Assembly: GCF_947507565.1 (NCBI RefSeq)
Contig: NC_089180.1
Location: forward strand, 2,480,001 to 2,544,000
Origin: Oscarella lobularis
Taxonomy: Eukaryota > Porifera > Homoscleromorpha > Homosclerophorida > Oscarellidae
Direction: 5' to 3'
Length of the DNA: 64,000 bases
Shown here: in pieces, positions 43,026 to 52,925 of the stretch
Layout of the letters: each line of letters starts with the position of its first letter
Position numbering within the stretch: position 1 is the stretch's first letter
Notes under the pieces: model-generated
Databases searched by the model: none
What the model was told of the DNA's origin: nothing
What the model saw: the letters and a program-made list of their open reading frames with translations, nothing else
Program-made: the position numbers and the translations under genes

Positions 43026-43232
43026 CGGTTTGGTTGGGGCGACCGCCTTCTAAAAAGTAACGAAGGCGTACACAGGGTAAAGATATAATAGTATAAAGCC
43101 TGACTGTAAAGATGACAATCTGAGCAGGGTCTATATGGTCGGTTATAATGACCCGTTAATATAGAGTGAAATAGTTAACGATCAACGGATAAAAGTTACC
43201 ATGGGGATAACAGCGTAATATCGTTCAATTGA
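43026..43232 (+). pseudogene. Nuclear copy of mitochondrial large-subunit rRNA (domain V)
   Basis: GTTTGGTTGGGGCGACCGCC, CTAAAAAGTAACGAAGGCGT ACA, GAGCAGGGTCTATATGGTCG, ATCAACGGATAAAAGTTACC and ATGGGGATAACAGCGTAATA follow the order and spacing of large-subunit rRNA domain V (peptidyl-transferase region). AT-rich flanks and AACAGCGTAATATCGTTC, rather than the nuclear 28S or bacterial continuation, point to a mitochondrial origin. It stops at about 43232 in the middle of the conserved core, so it is a partial insertion (NUMT) and not a working rRNA. The retained GACCGCC/GGCG helix is typical of less reduced, non-bilaterian mitochondrial rRNA. Confidence 0.75.
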
Positions 43233-43680
43233 ATTCACGCTTCGTTGCAGTAAACAGCGTAGCAGCAAACATCCCAACGATAGCTCGTGAACGCGAAAAG
43301 CTATTGAGCCGAGGCTTGAAGAAATCCACAGGAATTTGTTGGTGTCGCGTCATTTTTGGTGCACGTAGTTACGCGCCGCCTCTAACAGCAAGCAAACGCG
43401 CGCAAAGGAAAGTCTGGCGGTCAGGATGTAGGAAACGGATTACTAAGCAGCGAACGAGCGACACCTCTGGATAGCGGTGACACAAATTGCATCGTGACAA
43501 CCGCAGGCGTGGGGTACCGTAGCCAGCCGACAAACCGGTTCGAATGACGTGCTCCGCAGGTACATTAGGCGCATGGCTTCGCGGCTTGCAGGAAGATATC
43601 TAGCGATCCACCATCGCGGCTCGATCGCACGAAGCAGTCGCTAAATATTAAATTTATTCTTTCGCGGGTAATCGCAAAGT
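43233..43680. other. Unassigned GC-rich stretch
   Basis: Moderately GC-rich with a plus frame at 43229-43474 rich in Arg and Lys, and a piece RRYIRRMASRLAGRYLAIHH near 43560-43610. No family recognised. Confidence 0.3.
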
Positions 43681-43681
43681 C

Positions 43682-43771
43682 TTACTTTTCGGAACGACGC
43701 CGAGCGCGACCGCCTCCGCGGCCGCGGCTAGCACCGCCCGTTCCATCGGTCGCTTTGTCAGGTGAGGACAT
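43682..43771 (-). CDS. Short Arg/Gly-rich first exon candidate
   Basis: From ATG at 43771 the frame reads MSSPDKATDGTGGASRGRG then GGRARRRSEK and TAA. The same stop overlaps a good splice donor (GAAAA|GTAAGA), so this could be a first exon of a gene running left, with an RGG-type nucleic-acid-binding N-terminus. No following exon is identified. Confidence 0.3.
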   Translation of the reverse strand: MSSPDKATDGTGGASRGRGGGRARRRSEK

Positions 43772-43799
43772 TTTTGCGCGCTATGACAATATATATCTA

Positions 43800-43984
43800 C
43801 CGTAGTTTCACAAATTTTCGTTTTATATTAATTTTCGTACAACGTGCAGTGTACGAAAATAAATCTGAACGAAAAGGAAAAAATATGTATAATATATGTC
43901 GTAAAAGGAGCAGTGTACGAAAATAAAGATGTACAAAATATTACAAAACGAAATATTTCAAGGCGAAAATTTGTGAAACTACGG
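43800..43984. mobile_element. MITE with 23-base terminal inverted repeats
   Basis: CCGTAGTTTCACAAATTTTC G at the left and its exact inverse at the right bound a 185-base AT-rich element flanked by TA on both sides (43798-43799, 43985-43986), the target duplication of Tc1/mariner-type elements. Inside, GTGTACGAAAATAAA occurs twice. No coding capacity. Confidence 0.85.
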
Positions 43985-43989
43985 TATGC

Positions 43990-44455
43990 GTGAAGAACCA
44001 ATGAAAAGTTTAGGGACGTGTTTTATTTATTGATTTAAAACGGTACCAGCTGTGGGAGGTTCCTCATGATGGCTATCCAAGCCATTACTATCTAGTTTAA
44101 AGAAAGGATCTGTTTGAAACCATCGTTAAATGTGTTTGTCGTGTATTGTAGATTTAGTTTCCTATCATCTGAATGAAATAAGACATCTACATCAAAGTCA
44201 ACTCTATCAAGCTGAAGCAGATACAAAAGAGATTGCCTAAAGAAAAACGGCATTGGAGAATAAGATATGAGTTTTGTAAAAAATTTAAACCGAAGAACGA
44301 AAGTAGCCAGGCAATTGAAAAATTAACTGCTCGTTTCATCACTTCACGGTGAAACTGGGCAACCCATATTAGCGTCGGCTGTGCGCCCTCCAGTACAGCA
44401 GCCGCCACGACGGCAGCCGTTGCCTTCACCACTTCATTGAGGCCAAATTTCTGAC
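43990..44455. other. No recognised gene
   Basis: Short frames only. The end of the stretch leads into a possible exon at 44461. Confidence 0.4.
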
Positions 44456-44460
44456 ATCAG

Positions 44461-44623
44461 TATAGCTCTAAAATCTAAAGATGAATTGAAGCAAATGGTG
44501 AAGGAAGCCGTTGAGAAATTGGAGTCAAAGGAAGCGCCGGAAATGGAAGAGGAGTCAAATGAAATCTTATCTGCAGTGGGTAAATTTTCAGTGCACTTAC
44601 CGAAGGGGGATAATCTGTCAAAG
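44461..44623 (+). CDS. Possible internal exon, Lys/Glu-rich
   Basis: Bounded by an acceptor (TTTCTGACATCAG) and a donor (TCAAAG|GTTTGT), the plus frame reads ALKSKDELKQMVKEAVEKLE then SKEAPEMEEESNEILSAVGK, FSVHLPKGDNLSK. The helical charged composition suits a coiled coil. No family is recognised, and neighbouring exons are not identified. Confidence 0.3.
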
Positions 44624-45690
44624 GTTTGTTTCATTTTACCGACATGCAGAGATCTCTTTGTTTTGTCAGTAATTTTCTGCATGGTTTAGAGCTTGCTCTT
44701 TTTCTGGTTTACCAATTTTTGCTGAGCTGGGAATATTAAAGAATTTGCCAAAGAAATCAGGAAATATTAATTCTAAACGATGTCATAATTCTGTCCGGTG
44801 TCGTGAAAAAATTGTGAGAGACACAACGAGAATGAAAAAAAAGCACGGATTTGTCATTTGCAAAATTTGACGCTAACTGGCTTTGCTGCATGGATGCGGA
44901 CAATTCATTGTTCCGAGCAATTGATCGCACAGAAATTTCTATGGGTCTCGTTCGCGTGTTGTCAAAAAGGCGTTTAAGTATGGGTGAGTTTGCGATTAGC
45001 AGACTCAATGGGTATTTCATTAGAGCATGTTTGAGACTGCCCCGCTCTTCCTCAAAATGTCTCTTCGCAACGCAAATTGAAGCAAGCAGGCGGGGGCGCT
45101 CTATCGCGCCGAAAAAGCACGCGCAGCTACGCGTACTATCTAGGAGTGCAATCTCGTGCCCTTTCGCAATCTCCCAATCCTCACGTGGCCTGCAGCATTA
45201 TAAAAAAATTCTCCAGTTTTGCACTACCTCGTTACTCTGCATGCATAAAAGCGTGACTGTTTAGACAATGCCGCCATCTCTAAACTTATTTAATTAAGGA
45301 AATGGAATTGCAGAGTGTTAGAAACAAGTCCAGGGTAAGCTCGAAGAATCTACACGATACTCTTTTACAAAACGTTGCAAAATATTGTCGACTGCTATTT
45401 ACGACAAGAACGGACCGTTTGGCTTCGCGAAGAGGGCACTAGTGTTCAAATTAAAATATTTAAAAGAACCGGATCCACACATCACATGCCACGACTGTGC
45501 CCGCGTTTTTACGTCGGCGAATGGATAAGCAAATCTTTTCGCAAAGCAACGATTTAGGGATCACTTAATCGTTCCTATAGAACTTACTGTAATTATCTTT
45601 TTTAAATTTCAGCGTTTGAGTCACCAACGTACTACCTCTAATATTTATGATGACAACGAAAAACGTGTATGCAAAAGCCAGGAATATGAA
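44624..45690. other. Mostly unassigned; decayed C2H2 finger
   Basis: Near 45470-45530 the plus strand reads HITCHDCARVFTSANG, a stop, ANLFAKQRF, which resembles a C2H2 zinc finger lacking its histidines. The long frame at 44851-45264 has no motif that I recognise. Confidence 0.3.
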
Positions 45691-45699
45691 TAGACCTGT

Positions 45700-46705
45700 C
45701 TAGTAGTTGCATGTATGCGCTGTTTTCGTTTTTGTCTCGGTACCGGAGCAATTAGACATAGTTTTCGGTTCTGCAAAGTTCGCCGACAGAATTTGCCGGA
45801 AAGAGGTGTCTGCTGTGCCGTAGTTGTGAATCTTGTTAATGGTTATTGGCCTGATCATTTGGACAATTTTTCGTTCAGCAGCTTTCTTCACTGTAGCCAG
45901 TCTCTTCAATTTCTGCGATCTCTGTGGAGTCTTCAGGCTGGCGTTAGTTGCGAACTTGCTCGTTGCCTTCGGAGATCGATTCCACCTCGAAAACTTCACA
46001 CGAAGTACTCCACGGTATGCGACGCACTGCTGACATCGCTTTTCTGCCACACCAACCAGCAACTGACATCCACTAGCTCTTACCGTCGAAGAATGCTGTC
46101 TGCCCTCGTAGACTATGGGCAGATACGAATCAATGCTGGCAGCCACGTTCCCCTCTTTCGTCTTGAATATTCCTTTATCCGCAAAGCACATTCTTATAAA
46201 ATGTTGATCAGTATTGCCAGGGCAAACGAAGAGGTCATCAATGAATTGGGAAAAACGCACATAATTTTTGGCATTGACGGCATCTGGTGAGATCGGACAT
46301 CCGGACAGGGCAATGCATTTATCCTTGTCTACTTCTCGCCCTCGAACATATAGTGCCCGAACTCCACCCTGCCCAACAACGGCGCTAATCGAAACTGAAG
46401 TAGGAGGCATACAAGTCCGCCCATCGGATACTTCATCCCCCCAACCAATGCTCAACTTGGACAAGTATATGTCATCTCCTCTTTCCATTTTATGCCACGA
46501 TGGCTTCAGTCTATCGCAGAAAGTATGAGGATTGTACAGTAACTGTCCATGCAGCTTACAGTTCTGTCGCTTCTTGAGGGGATTCCCCAAAGACCTCAGG
46601 GGGCGCGTCAGTCGTTTGTGGCAACTCCCCCTTCCTCCCGCTTCTTTTACTTCTTTTCACTGAATGCTCCCTTTTCGTTCTCACCAATCGCAACTTTCGG
46701 GCCAT
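45700..46705 (-). CDS. P-element/THAP9-like protein, two exons (copy B)
   Basis: Exon 1 (46705-46560, MARKLRLVRTKREHSVKRSK...) joins exon 2 (46510-45700) in frame across a 49-base GTAAGC...GCGATAG intron, giving 318 residues with no internal stop. Exon 2 holds VRALYVRGREVDKDKC, FVCPGNTDQHFIRMC, SYLPIVYEG, TVRASGCQLLVG, KRCQQCVAYRGVL and SRW. These match copy A (20.5 kb) landmark for landmark: YVQGRPV, CPGNPDDKFVCM, IPVIY, TLRSSHC, RCLECVKFRKSL, SRW. Cys pairs CPGN..C and CQQC may bind metal. A basic helical stretch follows, where copy A continues into the P-like transposase core; here the protein ends after HTCNY. It is thus an N-terminal-half protein, either truncated transposase or a stand-alone factor. 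The basic N-terminus suggests nuclear location. Confidence 0.6.
46511..46559 (-). other. 49-base intron in the P-like gene
   Basis: Donor GAACT|GTAAGC and acceptor CTGCGATAG|ACTG on the minus strand. It joins codons across phase 2 (CT+A, Leu) and keeps the frame. Exon 1 unspliced ends at a stop formed by the donor (GTAAGC, TAA). Confidence 0.65.
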
Positions 46706-46709
46706 AGAT

Positions 46710-47277
46710 TCCTACAGAATGTGTGAAGACACGTATTACGACGCTAGAGAAAGTAGAAGCCGTGATCTAAGTAACTCTTGCCACGCCCACGCGGAGTACA
46801 ACCCCATGCACTAAAATTGCCCATACACGCGAACGAAAGATAGTATTAGAAAACAAATACCATTTACGTGAACAAGAGGGACGGTAGTACGAATAGCAGC
46901 GCTACTCTAAAGGATTAACAGTGATGGGAACGCACACTTGGTACGTAAACTAGCGATGAGAAGAACCCCCGGATATCGCTTTTTATGCTCTAAAGTCAGT
47001 GGAAATCTCCTTTGATGAGCGAATAGGACTAGGGAAGCTGACAATAGTAGACAGGCTATCCGTTGAAGGCCATAAGGTTGCGTAGAACGCTGAAAAACGA
47101 CCGCAAGAGGTACGTAAACGTCACGCGCGAAAAACGTCGGGATATGAGCGAATATTACACAGAAGATGTATGCCAAAATTGTTTCTACAATATTAAAAAG
47201 TGCATTACCGTAGAAAAATATTCGGAAAGTCACAGTGGTGCAATTCACGGGTCGTTTATGTGCCCAATATACGGGCC
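46710..47277. other. Unassigned
   Basis: A minus-strand frame (46907-47440) and a plus-strand frame (47063-47287) overlap, and neither has recognisable motifs. The first is largely a shadow of the transposase at 47.3 kb. Probably the downstream part of that element after a truncation. Confidence 0.35.
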
Positions 47278-48263
47278 TCAGCCGTAACACACATCGGGCA
47301 ATGCAGGTAGTCGTCGGGCAGCACTTGCTGTCACGTGACGACGTGAGCTTCCTATCCCTCCTTCTCTTCCATCTATGATTATACCGGCACCTCTGCCTTT
47401 TTTCCGAAGAGAGATTTGGCCTTTTTCTCCCCACGCCCATTTTTCGTCATCATTCGTTTGAAACGTTGTTTCGTCGTGATATATTAGAACGATCTTCTTC
47501 GCAGCGTGGAGTTGGCTAGAGTAGCCAGGCTGTTCTTCACGTGGGTTGGCATCGTCAGGAAGAGGCACGGGAAGGTGAGAGGCTTCTAGCGACCTAATGC
47601 GCTTGACATACTCAGCACGATACTTTCGAACGTCTTCTCTTTCGTGCCCATCAACATACACCCCCTTTTTACCCGTTTCAATGCGTTTAAAACCCATTGA
47701 ATGCAAAAACCTTCTAGCGGTTGCCTCGCTAACAGTTCGCGGAAAATCAGGTGGCGCATCCAGTCCAGGCAGCAAAGTGGAATTCAGGTATTCTTGAAAA
47801 TTACGCACGGTCATATTGGCCTTCCCTTTCACGCTTGCATTCTCCCGCACCCAACGCGTGGCTTTTCGTCGGCAGTCTTCGTCCATCATTATGCTTATTC
47901 GGCCGTACTTTCCGCGAGAATATGGGGCAAATTGACCGGCGTTTGCTTTTAGCTCATTTACCCACGTGCGTATCGTTTTCTCGTCCTTCTTGACGACTTT
48001 AGAAACCATCCTGGCTGAACCCATTACGGTTCGTTTGCTGATTGATCATAGCAGAAAAGAAGAGTTGCGACCATCCTAACTACGTCTCGAGGCTGTTCGC
48101 GGTCTTGAATCCATTCTTTGGCGAGCGAATAAACGTCCTCTTCCGTGAGTGGGTCGTCTTCGTCGTCAAGAGGGTCGTCGTTCTCAAGAAGGTCATCTTC
48201 GTCGTCAGAATCATGAAAGTCGCTTTCCTCAAGACTGTTGTCTAGGCTTACGCGTCGTGACAT
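47278..48263 (-). pseudogene. DDE transposase, IS630/Tc1-like, truncated
   Basis: A first frame (48263-48024) is acidic (DSDDEDDLLENDDPLDDEDD) and ends in TAA, overlapping by TAATG the second frame (48024-47278). The second has a helix-turn-helix (VSKVVKKDEKTIRTWVNEL), NFQEYLNSTLLP, ATARRFLHSMGFKRIETGKK, GVYVDGHEREDVRKYRAEYV and the catalytic start IVLIYHDETTFQTNDDEKWA then WGEKGQISLRKKGRGAGIII. HDExxFxxND with W and KxRGxGIM is typical of an IS630/Tc1-related family of eukaryotic transposases. The later Asp and Glu are lost after the Gly-rich segment. The acidic domain might be a genuine N-terminal part joined by frameshift or splicing. Confidence 0.65.
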
Positions 48264-49440
48264 ACTTCCACTCGCTTCGTCTTCTTCCTCGCACTCCTCA
48301 GCGACCGCAAGACTTTCTTTTCTTCATTCGAAGCGCTTCCATTCGATCTTTGTCTCTCTTCTTTCGCTTCCAGCGGTTACACTCAGCCATTGTTTGCAGT
48401 TATCGTTCCCGTATAGGGCCCCACGCCCAAGCAACGTTGACGTCAGTGAATTAGATTAGCGAATAGGCCAATAAGCGCGGCATCGTTAACTCAATTAAGA
48501 AAGCCTAACGGTTTCTATAGCATTAGGCAACTATGTGTGAACACATGATGGTAAATTCATTAAAGAGTTCGTTTTCAAACAGAAAATGTAAATCTACATC
48601 GAAGCAACCACGTGGGAAGAAGTTAGCGCGCGGGCGTTTATGCTGACGGGCACTGTACCACCGTCACAACGTGGCTTAGGATAGAGTCCTTCGTCAGGTT
48701 TTCACAAATCGAAGCTTTGAAAATACGCTTTGATTTGAGTTATACCGTATTAGGGGATTTTTAGAAGGCGAGATTGCGTAGGTTTCACCTGACTTTTCAA
48801 GCCCACATTCATGTCATTACCGATTTGCACCTTATCTCAGAGCTCGGGTGTACGTCAAAAATTACCGCATAGCAAGAATAGAAGGGATCTATTTTTTCCT
48901 TTATGTAGTCTGGTATTTCAGCTGAGACCCGGAGCGCGCGCAATTTTTCGCCCTTCTTGGAGTTTTCCAGGACTGTATTATAGGCTGAAAGATTGCTGTG
49001 TTTCCTGTTATTTTAATTTTGAAAAATTCTCGTTATGCAAAATGCTATCGCATTAGACAGTGCTTCCTCCTCAAACGTAGTCCGTCAGCAGAGGGGCGGA
49101 GAAAAGAGTACTACACAATTTTTCTTCACAAAAATCGTGAAATGAAACGGCTAAGAGGGCAAATGCGCTCCTACGTGGAACGCGGTATAGCGGGATATCA
49201 CCCTAACTACGACGCATGCGTATTTGAAAGTCCGTCCTGCCCTTAAAGCCTGGTTAGCGGAGCAGTACAGACTTTCCTTGCGCATGTCACGCGCTCAATG
49301 GGTCTAATGGAGCCGACCACCACAGTTGTACGGGTGGAGCCCGTATAACGACGGAGGGAGGCTTTCTCAAACGTGATCTTAGGGTCGAAAGTGTTTGTAT
49401 GTATTTATGTGTGTTCGTCACGCTCGGTATTGTGGCGTAA
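48264..49440. other. No recognised gene
   Basis: Several short overlapping frames on the plus strand between 48811 and 49246 have no motif I can name. No array, tRNA or rRNA. Confidence 0.35.
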
Positions 49441-49441
49441 C

Positions 49442-49745
49442 TTAAAATCGTACAGCGCATGCGTGACATAGGGCCCAAAAACGGTGATCCGAAAAAGGCG
49501 ATTTACGGCGCGAAAAAAAGCGTAACACCGCAAGTCGAAAACTTCCTTCAACATTTGCTATGGTCATGGCTCGACGCCAAGCCTCAGAAAAAAGCTCGAC
49601 AAAATTACTTCTGTTGACCAGCATGCCAAATCGTTCTGTTGTGAACTTTTGGCATTCCTCACTCCAGTATACTTTTAGGCAACCCAAGCAACCGCGATCA
49701 AGTGGCTGAAGAAGATGCGTCGTATGCGGTGGAAGGCAAAAAATG
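49442..49745 (-). pseudogene. pogo/Tigger DDE fragment (copy E)
   Basis: The minus frame reads VVIFCLPPHTTHLLQPLDRG then CLGCLKVYWSEECQKFT and LFSEAWRRAMTIANVEGSFR. LPPHTTHLLQPLDxGxFxxLKxxW is the third-Asp block of pogo-type DDE transposases. Both ends are cut. At about 49745 the frame passes without a stop into antisense of the hAT fragment next door, so the long open frame there is a chance fusion. Confidence 0.7.
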
Positions 49746-49979
49746 ACCACTTCTTCTTCGGCAGCTTTCCCCAAGGTCTCAGAAGTTACTGCTAGAATTC
49801 TGGTACTGCCGGCAACATCCACGGACGCTGAGAGAGTTTTCTCAGCAATGAATCGAATAATGACGCCCATTCGAAACCGATTGAAGAGCGAAACATTGGA
49901 TACCTTACTCCGAATATCGATGAATGGCCCCCCAGCGACAAATTGGAATCCTGCTCCAACAGCACTACTCGCAGGGTAA
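49743..49979 (+). pseudogene. hAT C-terminal dimerisation domain (copy D)
   Basis: The plus frame reads EVTARILVLPATSTDAERVF then SAMNRIMTPIRNRLKSETLD and TLLRISMNGPP. ATSTDxERxFSxMxxIxTxxRxRLxxxTLxxLLxIxxNGP is the dimerisation region that ends hAT transposases. It is short, starts at the pogo junction and continues to a stop at 49979. Confidence 0.8.
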
Positions 49980-49984
49980 TGAAC

Positions 49985-51050
49985 GAATAAGGGTGGCAAG
50001 AGGTTCGAGATACTTTGGCGATTTCACTGAGGGCTCATCCAGCGAGAGCGACTAGTGGCTGCCAGGACTCAGGAGCACTTTACCATATATGTATGTTGAG
50101 TCTTTTCGTAATGCATGATACTTTGTCGTTTCTTCCCTTCTCACGGCGTACCACGAGTCCACAACCACGACTAGTAAACGCGATAGTTGGACTGGAGCTA
50201 GCCTCTTTCGACGGAGTGGAGAATTCCTAAAATTGTTACTGAGCGGATGGATAAAATCTCACACAAGTGGAGTGAATCCACCCGCTAGGCGCCTAGCGAG
50301 AACCTTGGAGAAGGCCAACAATATGGAAAAATTAGAAACAACAATCGTAAATCGGTAAGGTATATCATAGCTAGTAAGCGAATTCGACGTCTAGAAGCTG
50401 TCAAAGATGTACTTGAAGCAGCCAAAGCGCCACTTCCGTTTCTATTGTGACGGCATGTGTTACTCCGCTCACTAAACATTAGAGTGTTGTAGAGCCGCGA
50501 AACTTTGATTTACAAATTTTTGACCAACGCTAACAAATCGTACTATTCGCGTCCTCCCGAAACAGCAGTAATCGAGTTAAATTTTTTGCCGCTTCAGTTT
50601 CCCGTTAATTGGGACAGAAAGGCGAACTGACCGACGCAAATCCTACTATTACGATGAAAACGGTTGTCAGAGCGCTGCCGCGAATTCCACGCGACATAGC
50701 TTTGGACTTCACTTCAGATTCTCAGCCACTCAATCGAGGCTCTTCTTCGGGCGATGAAGATATTAATTGCGGATTAGCTGGAATCCCCTACGTGAAGACA
50801 CTCCTGGGCATACCGTATGTGACCTCATGACGTCTTTAATGTTTATACAAGAATGTAGCGAAATTAAGACACGTCTGTTTGTTCTAGTCTAATGCTTTTT
50901 ATTCGCCTTGTGACAGTGGGTGAACACGGTTGTTGTTCAATGTTGACCTCTTCAGGCTGAGCGCAATTTATTATTCCACAATACATGCATTTCAGTTTGT
51001 CCATCCAACTCATTTAATAGTGACAAGCCTGGGTCTCTTTTGAAAGTTAC
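49985..51050. other. No recognised gene
   Basis: Short frames only. It lies between the hAT fragment and the RecQ relic. Confidence 0.4.
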
Positions 51051-51054
51051 CTAG

Positions 51055-51645
51055 TCTACGCCACGTTGATTTTCAGTTCTTCCAAATTTGCGCATAGATA
51101 TTGGTTTTGGCTCAAGTGCCTGTATTACTTGGAAAAGAGATGTAGTAAACCGAATGTTCACTCCAAGTGAAGCCAAATCTTTTTCATAACGAATTGTGCT
51201 AAAGTTGTCGATGACTTTCGACAATAGGGCATTGCTCATCACAAGCTCGTGCTCAACGCAGGACAGTCCGTTGAATTCAGCTTCTGGCTGTCTCCAAGAC
51301 ACCAGCCTGTCTCCTCGCACCTCAGTACAGGTGACTTTGCGCGTTTCGAAGACAACCCTCGCTTCTTCTCATAACGAAAAACTTGTACAGTAAGGGTCAG
51401 CGGGATCATACTCGCAGTAGCGGCAGCACTGGAGTCCTTCTGCGTGTCCTCATCATACGGCGAGTCCAAAAAGCGGCAGAAACTTCTCCTAATGCACTGC
51501 TTGCTTGTTAGGAGTGATGTCACATTCTTGTCAACTCTTTTGCCCTTGACAGAAGCTGGCCTGTAGAGTACAATACCTGTTGCAGGCTGTCCGTCCCGTC
51601 CAGCTCTCCCAAACATCTGATAAAGATCAGCAAGGCGCGACAGCC
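51055..51645 (-). pseudogene. RecQ-like helicase C-terminal relic
   Basis: The minus frame opens LYQMFGRAGRDGQPATGIVL then YRPASVKGKRV and SKQCIRRSFCRFLDSPYDE, the motif VI and zinc-binding entry of RecQ helicases (QxxGRAGRDG; C--F). A shifted frame continues LQCCRYCEYDPADPYC, which could hold the remaining zinc ligands, and a further frame reads EAEFNGLSCVEHELVMSNAL. RecQ helicases unwind DNA 3' to 5'. The catalytic motifs I-V are missing, cut off by a DIRS fragment at about 51645. Confidence 0.6.
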
Positions 51646-51873
51646 CCAAGCCCCGGACGCATCAGAACGAAGAACCAGAGTTGGAGCGCGCAAACCCAAC
51701 GAGTCAAACCAGGAAAATCCGTTCCAATCGGCGGCCACCGCATGCAACCACAAAATGTCGTCTCGTTCACACAGATTCAGACGTAGAGGGCGATCGAAAG
51801 CCCGCACGGAAGTCGACAAATCCATCAGGCGCCGTACGAATGACCTACCCGGGCGAATCACCGTACAGTGCAC
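51646..51873 (-). pseudogene. DIRS-type RNase H fragment
   Basis: The minus frame reads VIRPGRSFVRRLMDLSTSVR, LRLNLCERDDILWLHAVAAD, WNGFSWFDS and LVLRSDASGAWGCRA. Px(G)RxFxRRLxDLS...WNG.S.F......L.TDASG..G is the RT-to-RNase H region of DIRS-like elements, with the first RNase H Asp present. It runs directly into the RecQ relic in the same orientation. Confidence 0.65.
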
Positions 51874-51924
51874 TCACGAATGAATGTCCCACGCTTGCGC
51901 ATGTGGCCCCCCAGACTTAGCCGC

Positions 51925-52090
51925 GAAATTCAAAATGAGTAGGAGTTACTATCGTTTCGCTAACGCGAAACGATAGTACACTCATTTCTCTAAGATTTGG
52001 TTAAAGGATTAGTCGATCGCATGCATAGCAGTCAAGTAGTCCTTCACGTTACAGCAAAAGTATGTTTTGTTGTTTCCTGGCGAAGTTTGC
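51925..52090 (-). repeat. Dispersed repeat with palindrome, copy 2
   Basis: Reverse complement of the sequence family at 24120-24305, with a longer perfect dyad ACTATCGTTTCGC-TAAC-GCGAAACGATAGT at 51951-51980. The two copies differ by substitutions and small indels. No coding potential. Confidence 0.65.
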
Positions 52091-52099
52091 TCAGCAACT

Positions 52100-52915
52100 A
52101 AGCTACTTCTTTCCTGGGAACGCACCGGCCTAATAATTTATTAGCATTTGTCGAAGCGATTTTGACTGGGTTATTTCGTTTGTTTTCAATTACTGTCTGA
52201 AATAGCGTTGCTAAAAGCGTTCCTCAGAGCCTACGCTACAAATCGCGACTCTCCGCCATCAGGAAACGAAATAAAACATGATTTAATTGGTATTGGTTGA
52301 AGCGATTTCAAATCATTCGCTTCGTTCAGAAGTAATTCGTTGTCTTGGGCGTGGCTAGTGCGCGCGCAAGGTCTCCACCCAAGAAAACTCACTAAAACCA
52401 GAGATAGAGAAGGAGAGGGATAAGTAACTCGCGCTATCACGTGACATTTTTCTGACGCCATGTTTGAAGCCAGATTATCCCGGATAAGTTCATTTCTAGG
52501 GGCCGTAAATGATTCGATAATTAATGGCTTTGAACTCCTTTAAACTGTTTTGCAGCCTGTGGTGGGAAAACGTTCCTTAAGTATGCGCTACTGTAAAAAC
52601 CTCCACAGAATTGTAAAAGTTACTAGCTCGTTTTCGATCGCCAAGGGTTAGGCGAACTTTTGCTTACTCCCAGACCTACGTAAATGGGCCTAGAAGTTTT
52701 TTGATAGCGGAATAAACGGCGCAAGGTATAACTGCAAAGAAGTATAAGTCACGTGAGGTCATGAAGGAAACTAGCTCTCTCTCTAGGGATTATATACGGC
52801 TTTACCATGCCTTTTTTGCTCTGTTTTTCTTCTCTGTTGAATCCGCCATCTTTTTCACGGTGCAAGAGACTGTGAGCGAAGAAGTACGCGCTAAAATGAG
52901 CTGATTAAGCAGAGA
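52100..52915. other. No recognised gene
   Basis: Short frames only; no motif, array or RNA gene that I can support. Confidence 0.4.
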
Positions 52916-52925
52916 AAAGAGATGC

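Noticed and set aside
43026..43232. Functional rRNA gene
   Set aside because: Only ~200 bases of domain V are present and the flanks are unrelated; it is an insertion fragment.
46907..47440. 177-codon minus frame
   Set aside because: Overlaps the true transposase frame in another phase and shows no motif of its own; likely a shadow.
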